From positions 124,001 through 188,000 of the forward strand of contig JAWLHK010000002.1 of assembly GCA_041690355.1 (NCBI GenBank): DNA of 64,000 nucleotides, in the 5' to 3' direction. Shown in pieces: positions 51,917-61,521 of this stretch. Each line of letters starts with the position of its first letter. Within the stretch, counting starts at the first letter, position 1. Origin of the DNA: JAWLHK01 sp041690355 [NCBI: bacterium] (GTDB lineage: Bacteria > J088 > JAWLBW01). The notes beneath the pieces were generated by a model, which worked only from the letters and a program-made list of their open reading frames with translations, had not been told where the DNA came from and ran no database searches. Made by a program: the position numbers and the translations under genes.

Positions 51917-52405
51917 ATGTCTGCTGCCGTAGAGATCATCGACGTGAACGTTTCGCTGCGCAAAGCCTACAACCAGTGGACGCAGTTCGAAGAGTTCCCC
52001 CGGTTCATGGAAGGGATCGAGGAAGTCAGGCAGCTCGACGACAAGCGGCTTGCGTGGAAGGCGCGCATCGCCGGCAAGGAGGAGAACTGGAACGCCGAGA
52101 TCACCGAGCAGGTTCCCGACATGCGCATCGCCTGGAAGAGCACCGGCGGCGCCCACCATGCGGGCGTGGTCACGTTTCACCGCCTGAGCGACGACACCAC
52201 GCGCATCGCCCTGCAGCTCGACTACGAGCCGCACGGCGTCGTCGAAACCATCGGCGACAAGATCGGCCTCGTGCGCCGCCGCATCCACGGCGATCTGGAA
52301 CGTTTCAAGCAATTCGTCGAATCCCGCGGCAAGGAGACGGGCGCCTGGCGCGGCGAAATCCAGCGGCCCGGCGGCGAGGCGGGGCAGGAGCCTCCGGCGC
52401 CGTAA
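51917..52405 (+). CDS. SRPBCC-domain (polyketide cyclase/coenzyme Q10-binding-like) protein
   Basis: A 162-residue soluble protein with the SRPBCC fold: IDVNVSLRKAYNQWTQFEEFPRFMEGIEEV, EENWNAEITEQVPDMRIAWKS, and the long C-terminal helix VRRRIHGDLERFKQFVESR. This type (often with ribosome-binding site GAAGGAGG) is widespread and may bind hydrophobic ligands; function is not assigned in most bacteria. Its C-terminus has a short Pro/Glu-rich tail. Strong Shine-Dalgarno AGGAGG 5 nt before the ATG. Confidence 0.8.
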   Translation: MSAAVEIIDVNVSLRKAYNQWTQFEEFPRFMEGIEEVRQLDDKRLAWKARIAGKEENWNAEITEQVPDMRIAWKSTGGAHHAGVVTFHRLSDDTTRIALQLDYEPHGVVETIGDKIGLVRRRIHGDLERFKQFVESRGKETGAWRGEIQRPGGEAGQEPPAP

Positions 52406-52435
52406 ACGCCCGCGGCCGACGGCTCGCCCCCCGGC

Positions 52436-52460
52436 CACCGGTCTGGTTTAATGACCGGTG
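52436..52460 (+). promoter_or_regulatory. Inverted repeat enclosing a -10-like element
   Basis: CACCGGT (52436-52442) and ACCGGTG (52454-52460) form a perfect 7-bp inverted repeat with an 11-nt centre that contains TTTAAT, a -10-like hexamer. The spacing suits a dimeric regulator covering the promoter of the gene at 52480. Confidence 0.4.
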
Positions 52461-52479
52461 AATCCCTTGGGGGGCGTTT

Positions 52480-53859
52480 ATGCGGACTACGTTCATCTCC
52501 GGCGCGCTCGGATGTGCGCTTTTTCTCGGCCTTGTCACGTTGCCGACGCGTGCCGCGGCACACGGCATCAACGGTCACGTCTGGGTGACCGACGGCGGCC
52601 TCGCGTTCGTCACCGACTGTACCCTCGCCGTGTGGCTGGCCGACGAAGCCTACCGGCCCATCCTCCAGATCGGCGCTTCATTTCCCGACAGCGGCTATGC
52701 CCTCGACATCGGCCGTGACTACGCCGAGACGGCCCACTGGGAACCGTTCGTCGAGGCATATATCCGGTATCTGCGCGAGCGCCATGGTCCTCCGTACGAT
52801 ACCGAAGAGGCTCGGCGGCTCATCGCCTTTCTCTTCGGACTCTCGGCGCACGGCATGCAGGACGAGGTTTTCGACACGATCTTCATGACGAAGGCGGGAC
52901 AGGTCGAAGGCTCAGGTCAGGACATTCTCGACCCCGGTACCGATTTCATGCTGGTGGCCGACGAGGTCACCAATCTGAAACCTGAAGTCTTTCTCCCCGC
53001 CGGGGACCTGATCGCGATTTTCGCGCGGCCCGACGTCGGCGTGACGGTGACCGCCTCGCAGATGGAGAGCGGCATGACCATCGTGCGCAACGCCGTCATT
53101 CTGCTGGTCGATCAGGACGACACGCTCGACGACGAATATCGCCCCATGCTCCCCTGGACGGCCGAGCACTACCTCGACCAGCGCACCCCCGGGAGCCTGG
53201 AATACGAAAAGACGGTCGGCGGTCCGTATTATGAGTCACTCTGGCGCCGGCTCCACGGCGACTTCCGCTACGAGGATCTGGTCGTGCAGACCGTTCCGCT
53301 CCCGGGCAGCCGCACCTTGTCGACGAGCCACCTCAGCATCGATAGCTGGCCCCACCTGATTTTCGGGTACGGCGTGCACAACGGCTCGCTCAATTCCGAA
53401 ACCGTCGCCCTCCTCGACGAGGCGGGGGTTCCCGTCGCCGCCGACATCCGCTACACCCGCTGGGGGGGCGCCGACGACGTGGGCCGAATCCTTCAGCTCC
53501 GCCCGCAGGCCGATCTGCGGCCCGATGCCGAATACGTTATCGTGCTCAAGCCGGGCGTCCGGTTCGTCGACGGTCGGGTGCTCGATCGCGAGCTTCGTTA
53601 TGCGTTTCGCACGGCATGTGATGCCGGAGCGGGTTGTGCGGCCAATCCGCTGCTGGCGGGTGAGGAGCCGATCTGCCCACCTGAGGGGAGTGTGGCGGGG
53701 CCTGCGCCGGTCGCCGGCGCCGACGGCGGTTGCCGGTCGGCCCGCGGTCCGGGTTCCGATGCGGGGTGGCTCTGGGTTCCCCTCGTGCTCGCCTGGGGGG
53801 GGCGCCGCCTTCAGCCGGCGCGCGTACGCACTTCGGCGAGAATGCGCTCGACCGTCTGA
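52480..53859 (+). CDS. Zinc-phospholipase-C-like exported protein with MYXO-CTERM-like anchor
   Basis: A 459-residue exported protein: signal peptide (residues 1-27, AAA), then a helical domain with His28, His33 and SAHGMQDEVFD (His124, Asp128), the metal-ligand spacing of zinc-dependent phospholipase C-like enzymes. Residues ~215-400 are a beta-rich domain. The C-terminal Cys-rich stretch and single helix (SDAGWLWVPLVLAWGGRR) resemble MYXO-CTERM sorting tails. After GGRR, 17 more residues run beyond a G8 homopolymer (53795-53802) and overlap the convergent aroK gene by 49 bp, so the true end may be altered. Confidence 0.6.
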   Translation: MRTTFISGALGCALFLGLVTLPTRAAAHGINGHVWVTDGGLAFVTDCTLAVWLADEAYRPILQIGASFPDSGYALDIGRDYAETAHWEPFVEAYIRYLRERHGPPYDTEEARRLIAFLFGLSAHGMQDEVFDTIFMTKAGQVEGSGQDILDPGTDFMLVADEVTNLKPEVFLPAGDLIAIFARPDVGVTVTASQMESGMTIVRNAVILLVDQDDTLDDEYRPMLPWTAEHYLDQRTPGSLEYEKTVGGPYYESLWRRLHGDFRYEDLVVQTVPLPGSRTLSTSHLSIDSWPHLIFGYGVHNGSLNSETVALLDEAGVPVAADIRYTRWGGADDVGRILQLRPQADLRPDAEYVIVLKPGVRFVDGRVLDRELRYAFRTACDAGAGCAANPLLAGEEPICPPEGSVAGPAPVAGADGGCRSARGPGSDAGWLWVPLVLAWGGRRLQPARVRTSARMRSTV

Positions 53860-54320
53860 TCGACGGTGAGGTCATCTCCTTCGATGACGACGTCGGCGTA
53901 GCGGGTGTAGAGCCGATACCGTTCTTCGAAGAGGTCGTCGAAGGACTGATCGGGGCGTCGGGCGATGCCCCGGGTCTCGTAGTTGTGGATGCGCCGGCGC
54001 AGCGTGTCGAGCGAGACATGCAGGAAAACGACGAGGCCGTCTTCTCTCAGGTGGCGCATGGCCGGATCGCTGTAGGCCGCGCTGCCGCCCGTGGAGATGA
54101 CATGGTTCGAAACATGGAGCGACAACAGCACACGTTCTTCGACGGCCCGCAGGGCGAGGTAGCCTTCACGGTCGATGATTTCCTGCAGCGGCCGCCCTTC
54201 GACGGTCTGAATGAGGATGTCGGTATCGAGAAACTCCTTGGTGAGTTCCTTGGCGAGAAGGACGCCGACGGTGCTCTTGCCCGACCCGGGCATGCCGATG
54301 AGAACGAGGTTCGAAGCCAT
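53811..54320 (-). CDS. aroK: Shikimate kinase
   Basis: Phosphorylates shikimate at the 3-OH with ATP in aromatic amino acid synthesis. The 169-residue chain has the Walker A loop GMPGSGKST, LDTD, STGGSAA and the Arg-rich lid around RGIARRPDQ. The length is typical of AroK/AroL. The ATG at 54320 gives the usual MASNLVLIG start. No other shikimate gene is nearby. Its 3' end overlaps the convergent phospholipase-like gene by 49 bp, and its start lies next to the divergent monooxygenase gene. Confidence 0.9.
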   Translation of the reverse strand: MASNLVLIGMPGSGKSTVGVLLAKELTKEFLDTDILIQTVEGRPLQEIIDREGYLALRAVEERVLLSLHVSNHVISTGGSAAYSDPAMRHLREDGLVVFLHVSLDTLRRRIHNYETRGIARRPDQSFDDLFEERYRLYTRYADVVIEGDDLTVDQTVERILAEVRTRAG

Positions 54321-55719
54321 GCAATCCACGTGTGAAAAGCGCTCCCCCCGAGGGGAACGGAACGCTACAGAGTACCCGAGCGGCCCCGGTGATGCACGAG
54401 GGTGGGGGCACGGGGGACGGCGCTCACGGCGCTTGCCTGCCGCGCCCGTACTTCTTCTGATCCTGCTTGCCGGGGCGGCTTGTTCGGGCCCTTCAGCAGA
54501 CCCGGCCGCCGAGGAACGCCGCGTGACGTACTACGATGACGTCGCGCCCATATTCGCGGACCGGTGCGTGTCCTGCCATCACGAGAATACCGTGGCGCCC
54601 ATGCCGCTGCGAACCTATGAGCACGCATTCGCCTACCGCAAGGCAATCGAGGCCGCCGTCGGCGAGCGCACCATGCCGCCGTGGTCGCCCGACAACGCCT
54701 GCCGTAATTACCGCGAGAACCGGTCGCTCACGGAGGAGCAGATTGCAACCGTACTCGCCTGGGTGCGGCAGGGAGCCCCCGCAGGAACACCGCCGGTAAG
54801 CCCCGCGCCCCTGACGTTTACGACGACCTCGCTCTCGCGGGTCGATCACACGGTTGTCGGCCCCGTCTACTCCATCGCCCCTCCCGCGGGAGAGCTGGAT
54901 GATCACCGCTGTTTCCTGGTCGATTGGCCCTACGAGAATACGCGCTACATCACGGGTGCCGAAATCCTCCCCGGCAATCTTGCGCTCGCCCACCATGTGG
55001 GCGTCATCGTGGCCGGACCCGACAAGGTCGCCGCAGCCGAGGCGCTCGACGCCGCCGACCCCGGCCCCGGCTGGCGCTGCGACGGGGGCGGCGGCGAGGT
55101 GGCATCGGGCATGATCAGCGCCTGGGCGCCGGGAATGCGCGGCCGTGATTTCCCCCCCGGGCACGGGGTCGCCATCGAACCCGGCTCGAAGATCGTACTC
55201 GACATGCACTACAACACGCTTTTCGCCGCCGGGGGCACGGATCAGACGCGGGTCAACTTCAAGCTCGAGAAAGCAGCGCGCCGCCTGTTTCCCATGCTGA
55301 TCCTCAGCCTCAACTGGCTGACGGGGGCCTTTCGGATTCAGCCCGGCGAGGAGCGGACTTTCGAATTCGAATACGATCCGACGATTCTCACGATGGGCCG
55401 GCGTTTCAAGATCCACAACGCCTATCTGCACATGCATCAGCTCGGCAGGAGTGGCAGGCTTCTGCTGCAGCGCTCGGACGGAACGGAGGAGTGTCTGCTC
55501 GATCTGCCGAGGTTCGACTTCAGCTGGCAATCGGAGTACTGGTTCGAAGAACCGGTGACCGTGTTCCCCGACGATCGCCTGTACATTCAGTGCACGATCG
55601 ATAATACGGCGGGCAACCAGCGGGTGGTGAACGGCGTGCGCGAAACGCCGCGCCTGGTCGAATGGGGCGGCGACTATCCCGACGAGATGTGCGCCGGGTT
55701 CTTCATCGCTTCCTGGTAG
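54319..55719 (+). CDS. Lipoprotein with haem c-type motif and copper monooxygenase-like domain
   Basis: A lipoprotein (LLILLAGAAC) in which CVSCH near the N-terminus is a c-type haem site of the PSD/Planctomycete cytochrome type, with PMPLRTY downstream. The C-terminal part has LAHHVGVIV, DMHYNT and LHMHQLG, the His ligands of type II copper ascorbate-dependent monooxygenases (dopamine-beta-hydroxylase and PHM type). The fusion could pass electrons from the haem to the copper sites. Start is uncertain: ATG 54319 gives a long head; TTG 54433 gives a tight lipoprotein signal but no basic n-region. Confidence 0.7.
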   Translation: MQSTCEKRSPRGERNATEYPSGPGDARGWGHGGRRSRRLPAAPVLLLILLAGAACSGPSADPAAEERRVTYYDDVAPIFADRCVSCHHENTVAPMPLRTYEHAFAYRKAIEAAVGERTMPPWSPDNACRNYRENRSLTEEQIATVLAWVRQGAPAGTPPVSPAPLTFTTTSLSRVDHTVVGPVYSIAPPAGELDDHRCFLVDWPYENTRYITGAEILPGNLALAHHVGVIVAGPDKVAAAEALDAADPGPGWRCDGGGGEVASGMISAWAPGMRGRDFPPGHGVAIEPGSKIVLDMHYNTLFAAGGTDQTRVNFKLEKAARRLFPMLILSLNWLTGAFRIQPGEERTFEFEYDPTILTMGRRFKIHNAYLHMHQLGRSGRLLLQRSDGTEECLLDLPRFDFSWQSEYWFEEPVTVFPDDRLYIQCTIDNTAGNQRVVNGVRETPRLVEWGGDYPDEMCAGFFIASW

Positions 55720-55726
55720 CGCCCGT

Positions 55727-56794
55727 TCAGGATCGCATACCGGACGCAAACATCAGCATCGCGGGGGGAATCGCCTCCAGCGAGAGCACCCGCATGGCGG
55801 CCCCGCGCTTGATGGCTTCCTTGGGCATGCCGAAAACGACCGAAGTCGCTTCGTCCTGCGCGATGGTGCCCGCCCCCGCATGCCGCATGGCCAGGAGCCC
55901 GCTGGCGCCGTCGTCTCCCATGCCGGTCAGCAGTACCCCGGTCGCATTGGGGCCGGCCGCAGCCGCGACCGAATCGAAGAGGACATCTACGCTCGGCTTG
56001 TGCCGGTTCACCGGAGGGCCGTCGTCGAGAAGGGCGATGTACTGACCGCCGCTGCGTCCCACGCGCAGGTGGCGATCGCCGGGGGCGATGAGGGCACGCC
56101 CCTCGCGTATCCGATCTCCCGCGGCTGCTTCTCTGACCTCGATGGCGCAGAGCTCGTTCATGCGTTGCGCGAACGACCGCGTAAACCCGGGGGGCATGTG
56201 CTGCACGATGACGATGCCGGGTGCATCGGGGGGCATGGCCGTGAGCAGCACCCGGATGGCCTCGGTGCCGCCCGTCGACGCCCCGACTGCAATGACCCGG
56301 TCGGTCGTGCGCCGGAGCAGCGGCGGCGCCTGAACCGGCCGTCTGGCCTGCGGCGCCGGGCGTGCGGGCCGTCGCGAGACGTGGGCGCCGGCGGCCGCGC
56401 TCAGGGTATCGATGAGTTCGCGGGCGTTCTCCGAAAGAAAATCCTTGAGGCCGATGCGGGGTTTTTCGACGATGGCGAGGGCCCCGAGCTCCAAAGCGCG
56501 TATGGCATTCTCACTTCCCGCCGGTGCGAGACTCGAGCAGATCACGACCGGTATCGGGTCGCGCGCAAGCATCCGCTGCAGAAAGGTGAGACCGTCCATG
56601 CGCGGCATTTCGAGGTCGAGAAGAATCGCGTCGGGCCGGCGCACCGCAATCTTGCGTTCGGCGATCAGCGGATCGGAGGCGACGTCGATCGTGAGAGCGC
56701 CCGACACGTTGCCGATCTGCAGCACGGTCTGCCGGATGACGGCCGAGTCGTCGACGACGAGCACATGCGGCTTCCGGCCGGGCGGGAGGCTCAT
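55727..56794 (-). CDS. cheB: Chemotaxis protein-glutamate methylesterase/glutaminase CheB
   Basis: Removes methyl groups from (and deamidates) receptors. The receiver domain (residues 1-125) has VVDDSAV and the phosphate acceptor in LLDLEMPRMDG; the catalytic domain has AVGASTGGTEAI (Ser), QHMPPGFT (His) and LTGMGDDGASG (Asp), the full triad. 355 residues is typical. Last gene of the chemosensory operon, its ATG overlapping the cheR stop (ATGA). Confidence 0.95.
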   Translation of the reverse strand: MSLPPGRKPHVLVVDDSAVIRQTVLQIGNVSGALTIDVASDPLIAERKIAVRRPDAILLDLEMPRMDGLTFLQRMLARDPIPVVICSSLAPAGSENAIRALELGALAIVEKPRIGLKDFLSENARELIDTLSAAAGAHVSRRPARPAPQARRPVQAPPLLRRTTDRVIAVGASTGGTEAIRVLLTAMPPDAPGIVIVQHMPPGFTRSFAQRMNELCAIEVREAAAGDRIREGRALIAPGDRHLRVGRSGGQYIALLDDGPPVNRHKPSVDVLFDSVAAAAGPNATGVLLTGMGDDGASGLLAMRHAGAGTIAQDEATSVVFGMPKEAIKRGAAMRVLSLEAIPPAMLMFASGMRS

Positions 56795-57654
56795 GGGATC
56801 GGTGAGCGCAGGCGGTAGACGGTCGGGGTAATCACCTGCAGGCTGTCGGTCAGCCCGGTGAGGCTTTCGGCGTGACCGACGAACAGATAGCCGTCGGGCC
56901 GCAGGTGGCGGACCAGCGCGTCGACAACCTTGCGTTTCATCTCACGATCGAAATAGATCATGACATTCCGGCAGAAGATGAGGTCAAAGGGACCCTCGAC
57001 GTCGTAAGGGGGCTCTTTCAGGTTGAGCGGACGGATGGTCACCATGTCGCGCAGATGACGTCCGGCCTTCATCTGCCCGGTCTGGGTCCCTTCACCCCGC
57101 AGCATGTGGCGGCGAAGGAGGCAGGGAGGGATCTCGTCGGCTCGCGCCATGGGCCATTGAGCCGCGCGCGCCCGTTCGAGGACGCGGGTCGAGATGTCGG
57201 TGCCCAGGATGCGGACGTCCCAGCCCTCGTCGCGCGGCAGGGCTTCGCTTGCGGCCATGGCGAGGGTATACGGTTCTTCGCCCGTCGAACAGGCGGCGCT
57301 CCACGCCCGCACGGTGCGCGGCGGCCCGCCGCGCAGGGCCGGGAAAACGTGCTGCTCCAGAAACGCCCAGTGCCCCTCTTCGCGAAAGAAGTGGGTCTCG
57401 TTCGTCGTCATGGCGTCGACGAACAGCTGCCGCTCTACCCGGGCGGCATCGTCGCCCGCCGTCAGCTTCTGATAGTACTCGCCGAACGTGCGCAGGTTGA
57501 GCAGCCGCAGGCGGCGGCTCAGGCGGCCGAGCATGAGGGCGCGCTTGGCATCCGAAAGATGAATGCCCGCCAGCTCGTAAAGCAGGCGGCGCAGGCGATC
57601 GAAATCTCCGTCCTCCAGGGCCCCGTCCGCCCGCATGTTCAAGGCGTGCGCCAT
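56791..57654 (-). CDS. cheR: Chemotaxis protein methyltransferase CheR
   Basis: Methylates receptor glutamates using S-adenosylmethionine. The 287-residue chain has an N-terminal helical CheR_N domain (~10-75), TTNETHFFRE, the SAM loop SAACSTGEEPYTLAM, LGTDIS and the IFCRNVMIYFD end motif. No C-terminal TPR extension is present. The ATG at 57654 is preferred over the upstream in-frame starts, which would overlap cheW more deeply. It sits 7 bp past the cheW stop. Confidence 0.93.
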   Translation of the reverse strand: MAHALNMRADGALEDGDFDRLRRLLYELAGIHLSDAKRALMLGRLSRRLRLLNLRTFGEYYQKLTAGDDAARVERQLFVDAMTTNETHFFREEGHWAFLEQHVFPALRGGPPRTVRAWSAACSTGEEPYTLAMAASEALPRDEGWDVRILGTDISTRVLERARAAQWPMARADEIPPCLLRRHMLRGEGTQTGQMKAGRHLRDMVTIRPLNLKEPPYDVEGPFDLIFCRNVMIYFDREMKRKVVDALVRHLRPDGYLFVGHAESLTGLTDSLQVITPTVYRLRSPIP

Positions 57655-57661
57655 GGGGTCC

Positions 57662-58174
57662 CTACTCCTCCTCATCCGGAGACTCGGCCTGGGCCACACC
57701 TTCGCGAAGGGCCATCAGCTCGCGCAGCGAGAGCACGCGATCGATGTCGAGAAGGAGAACGAAGTGGCTGTCCTGCTTTCCCATGCCGAGCAGATAATCG
57801 AGCCGGCCGTCGAGCCCGAGATCCGGCGGGGGCTCCAGATCGTTATCGGTCAGGTCGACCACCTGACTTACGGCATCGGCCATGATGCCGAGTACGTTCG
57901 TCCCCCCTTCCTGAGAGACCTCGACGACGACGATGCACGTCCAGCGGGTCACGGGTGCCGAGGCGAGATTGAAGCGGCGGGCCAGGTCGACCACGGGTAC
58001 CACGTTGCCGCGCAGGTTGATGATCCCCCGCACGACTTCGGGCATGTTCGGGATGCGGGTCACCGAGGTGTACTCGATGATCTCGCGGACCTTCAGGATC
58101 GGAATCCCGTACTCGTCTTCGGCGACCCTGAAGGTCAGATACTGGCCCTCGCGGGCGAGCAGTTCGGTATGCAT
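57662..58174 (-). CDS. cheW: Chemotaxis adaptor CheW
   Basis: Couples receptors to CheA. The 170-residue CheW fold has EYGIPILKVREIIEY, GIINLRGNVVPVVDLARRF and VLGIMADAVSQVV, the standard CheW pattern. The C-terminal ~30 residues (LRELMALREGVAQAESPDEEE) are an acidic extension. Located between the MCP and cheR genes. Confidence 0.93.
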   Translation of the reverse strand: MHTELLAREGQYLTFRVAEDEYGIPILKVREIIEYTSVTRIPNMPEVVRGIINLRGNVVPVVDLARRFNLASAPVTRWTCIVVVEVSQEGGTNVLGIMADAVSQVVDLTDNDLEPPPDLGLDGRLDYLLGMGKQDSHFVLLLDIDRVLSLRELMALREGVAQAESPDEEE

Positions 58175-58184
58175 GGCGGCCTCC

Positions 58185-59825
58185 TCAGAAGGGACGGAAT
58201 TCGCCTTCGCCGGTCGCGTGATTGCCCGCGGCGTTCATGCTCGGCTTCACGTAGGCCTGCCGGGACGCAGGTTCAGCATGCATGCCCATCTGTACCCCAT
58301 GCCCGCGGCTTTCGCGGCGGATACGATTCTCGGCCAGGCGGAAGTAGTCCATGACCTGCAGCAGGGCTTCGGACTGCGCCGCGAGCTCTTCGGACGTCGA
58401 GGCGAGCTCTTCGGCCGCCGAAGCGTTGCGTTGCGTGACCTGGTCGACCTGCATCATCGCCTTGCTCATCTGCGAGACATTGGACGCCTGCTCGTTGGAG
58501 GCCGCAGAGACTTCCTGCACGAGTTCGGCCGTCTTGCGGATATCGGGGACAAGCTCGAGCAGCAGCTTGCCGGAGCGCTCGGCCACGGCGACACTGGTAT
58601 CGGCCAGCGAGCCGATTTCCTTGGCCGCCCCCTGGCTGCGCTCGGCCAGCTTGCGCACCTCGGTGGCGACGACCGCGAATCCCTTGCCGTGCTCGCCTGC
58701 CCGGGCAGCTTCGATGGCGGCATTGAGGGCAAGGAGATTCGTCTGATAGGCGATTTCCTCAATGATGGAGATCTTCTGGGCGATCGACTTCATGGCGCCG
58801 ACGGTCTCGGCGACCGCGCGTCCGCCCTCGTCGGCATCGGCGGCGCCCTTGCGGGCCATCTGTTCGGTCTGCCGGCTGTTCTCGGCGTTCTGGGTGATCG
58901 ACGCGTTCATCTCTTCGAGGCTCGAAGTGGTCTCCTCGACGCTGGCCGCCTGCTCGCTCGTTCCCTGTGAGAGGGTCTGTGAGGCGGCCGAAACCTGATT
59001 CGAAGCCGACGTGAGCGCTTCTGCGCCATCGCGCACTTCACGGATGATCTGCGCGAGCTTGTCTGACATCTCCTTCATCGCCCGCAGAAGGGCCGTGGTT
59101 TCATCATTGCCCGTAGCCTCAATGCGGCTGGTGAGGTCACCGGCGGCAAGTCGGTTAGACAGCTCAACGGCCTTGGCGAGCGGGTGCGTTACGCTGCGAA
59201 CGATCAGAATACCGATAAGCAGTGCAAGGAGAATACTGAATGCGGTTACGCCGAGCACAATCGAGCGCGCCGTTTCGTTGACCCATATCCCGTACTCGTA
59301 TTCCTCCTGGGCGACGCGAAGCTGCAGCTCGGTCAGCTCGTCGAGTGTCTCGTGCAGCGGCTCGATACCCGGAAACAGCCGATCGCGTACAAGGCTCAAA
59401 AGCCCGTCGCGGTCCTGGCGGCGCAACACATCGCGGGCTTCATCCATCACCGCCTCGGCCATCTCGAGATGGGCGGTTCCCTTGGAGGCAAGGGTGCGCT
59501 CCTCGGTGGTCATTTTTGTGCCGAGAAAGCGGTTCCAATGATCACGCGCAGACCGACGCGACGCATCGATTCGCTGCAAGCCCTCATGCCAGCTCAGGCG
59601 TTCGAATACGACCAGAATGACGGCGTCGACGGCCTCGACCGTGACCAGCTCCGAAGTCTCCTTGATGTCGCGCAGAGGGATTACCCGATCGAGGTAGACC
59701 GTCTCTAACCGCTCCTTCATTTGCGAGAGGCCGCGGAGGCCGATCGTGCCGATGATGGCGAGAACCAGGGTGAGAAAGCCGAGGAGCGCGAAGAGCCGCG
59801 TTCCGATTTTGAAATTGGAGAGCAT
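58185..59825 (-). CDS. Methyl-accepting chemotaxis protein
   Basis: A 546-residue transmembrane receptor: TM1 (residues ~10-32), a periplasmic four-helix-bundle (4HB_MCP-type, ~33-185), TM2 (~188-210), HAMP (~212-265) and a signalling hairpin with the invariant [28 protein letters not shown]. The ligand domain resembles small-molecule or stress sensors but is unassigned. The C-terminus ends GEGEFRPF, a possible short CheR-binding tail (aromatic at both ends). It lies between cheA and cheW, so it is probably the dedicated receptor. Confidence 0.92.
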   Translation of the reverse strand: MLSNFKIGTRLFALLGFLTLVLAIIGTIGLRGLSQMKERLETVYLDRVIPLRDIKETSELVTVEAVDAVILVVFERLSWHEGLQRIDASRRSARDHWNRFLGTKMTTEERTLASKGTAHLEMAEAVMDEARDVLRRQDRDGLLSLVRDRLFPGIEPLHETLDELTELQLRVAQEEYEYGIWVNETARSIVLGVTAFSILLALLIGILIVRSVTHPLAKAVELSNRLAAGDLTSRIEATGNDETTALLRAMKEMSDKLAQIIREVRDGAEALTSASNQVSAASQTLSQGTSEQAASVEETTSSLEEMNASITQNAENSRQTEQMARKGAADADEGGRAVAETVGAMKSIAQKISIIEEIAYQTNLLALNAAIEAARAGEHGKGFAVVATEVRKLAERSQGAAKEIGSLADTSVAVAERSGKLLLELVPDIRKTAELVQEVSAASNEQASNVSQMSKAMMQVDQVTQRNASAAEELASTSEELAAQSEALLQVMDYFRLAENRIRRESRGHGVQMGMHAEPASRQAYVKPSMNAAGNHATGEGEFRPF

Positions 59826-59843
59826 GGGGATGATTCCTTCAGC

Positions 59844-61496
59844 TTAGAGGGCAGATAGCGGGGCCCCGTCCGGCTCGTCGGAGGCGGGCAGGGTGTGAAG
59901 AATTTTCTGGACGATGGAGGGCAGGTCGAGCAGAAGGGCGACACGGCCGTCACCCAGAATCGAGGTGCCCGCGAGGCCGGGCACTCCTTCCATGACCCGG
60001 TTCAGCGGTTTGACGATCGCCTGCACTTCACCGTGCAGGTGGTCGACGACGAATCCCAGGCGGCGGTCGCCGACCTGAACGACAACGACGTTCTCGCGCC
60101 GCTCATGTTGCGAGGCGTTGCCCAGAAAAGCGCCGAGGCGGACAAAGGGCAGCGATGCGCCGCGCCGATTGATCAGGCCGGTGAGACCGTCGTCCATGCG
60201 TTCTGCGGGCAGGTCGAAGCACTCCAGCAAGTGGGTCATGGGCAGGATGTATCGTTCATCGGCTACGCCGACGACGAACCCGTCGAGAATCGCGAGTGTG
60301 AGCGGGAGCCGGAGGGTGAACCGGGTGCCGGCGCCGGGATCGCTGTCGATGCGGATTCTCCCGCGCAGCCCCTCGACGTTGCGCCGGACGACGTCCATGC
60401 CGACCCCGCGGCCCGAAATTGCCGAAACTTCCGGCGAAGTCGAGAAGCCGGGTTCGAAGATGAGGGCGTGAATCTCATCGGGCCGCAGGTGGGCGCTCTC
60501 GGTAATCAGGCCCCGCTCGCGCCCGCGGGCGAGAATGCGCTCGGTATCCAGTCCGGCGCCGTCATCGGCGATCTCGAAGACGATTTCTCCCGTTTCGTGA
60601 CGGGCCGCAAGGCGAATCGTTCCCGTCGCCGGCTTGCCCCTGGCCGAGCGTACCTCAGGCCGTTCGATCCCATGATCCACCGCATTGCGAATCATGTGGG
60701 TGAGCGGATCCCGGAGGCTACCCACGACCGAGACATCGGCCTCGACGTCTTCGCCCTCGATGACGAGGTCCACCTCTTTTCCGGTCTGTGCGGCCAGGTC
60801 GCGCACGGCGCGGCGAAAGGAGAGCAGGAAGGCCCCCACGGGAACCATGCGGATGCGCATGACCTCCTCCTGAAGCTGGCGCTGCAGGGTAAGGGTCTGC
60901 TGGCGCGCCTCGAAGATCTCGTCGTGAACGCGCTCGTCGGCGGCTTCGAGCCGCTGGTGGAGGGCCGCCGTCGACGCCGTGAGTTCGGTGACGAGATCAA
61001 GTAGTGCGTCGAGGCGGCGGGCCTCTATCCGGATGGTTGAAATCTGCTCTCCCGATGCCGCCGCGGCCCTGGCGACCGGCTGATGGTCGGATCCGCCCGC
61101 ATCATTGAGTAGTGCACGGGCCGTCGCGGCCAGCCAGTCGATCGATTCGAGAATCGGCTCGATGTCACCTTCGGCGGGCGGGGTCCGGGGAACGGCCTTG
61201 CGGAGGCGATCGACGGCCTCCAGCAGCAGACCGACGTGCTGGCTGGTTACCGGCTCGGCCCCCTGCTGAAGCACCCCGACCAGGTCTTCGAGCGCATGGG
61301 TGAAGCGGGCCGTGTGAACGAGCCCGAATACCGATACGTTTCCCTTCAGGTTGTGCAGGCAGCGCTGGATTTCGCGGAAATGCCCTTTCGGGTCTGCCGC
61401 ATTCTCAAGCGCGAGCAGTTCGGTTTCGATGGCGGCGAGGTTCTCGGCGGTTTCGCCGACGAATTCGCGGAATACTGCGTGAAGCGGATCGTTCAT
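59844..61496 (-). CDS. cheA: Chemotaxis histidine kinase CheA (no P2 domain)
   Basis: A 550-residue kinase. P1/HPt at residues ~1-115 has the phosphoacceptor His48 in CLHNLKGN. P3 dimerisation (~150-215) follows after only ~35 residues of linker, so the P2 CheY/CheB-binding domain is missing. P4 ATPase has HMIRNAVDHG (N box), IADDGAGLD, LIFEPGFS and SGRGVGMDVV (G2); P5 CheW-like domain ends the chain. Phosphotransfer must occur straight from P1. Lies between cheD and the MCP gene. Confidence 0.93.
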   Translation of the reverse strand: MNDPLHAVFREFVGETAENLAAIETELLALENAADPKGHFREIQRCLHNLKGNVSVFGLVHTARFTHALEDLVGVLQQGAEPVTSQHVGLLLEAVDRLRKAVPRTPPAEGDIEPILESIDWLAATARALLNDAGGSDHQPVARAAAASGEQISTIRIEARRLDALLDLVTELTASTAALHQRLEAADERVHDEIFEARQQTLTLQRQLQEEVMRIRMVPVGAFLLSFRRAVRDLAAQTGKEVDLVIEGEDVEADVSVVGSLRDPLTHMIRNAVDHGIERPEVRSARGKPATGTIRLAARHETGEIVFEIADDGAGLDTERILARGRERGLITESAHLRPDEIHALIFEPGFSTSPEVSAISGRGVGMDVVRRNVEGLRGRIRIDSDPGAGTRFTLRLPLTLAILDGFVVGVADERYILPMTHLLECFDLPAERMDDGLTGLINRRGASLPFVRLGAFLGNASQHERRENVVVVQVGDRRLGFVVDHLHGEVQAIVKPLNRVMEGVPGLAGTSILGDGRVALLLDLPSIVQKILHTLPASDEPDGAPLSAL

Positions 61497-61521
61497 AGTC
61501 GCCTTGTCGTTGCTGCGCGGG

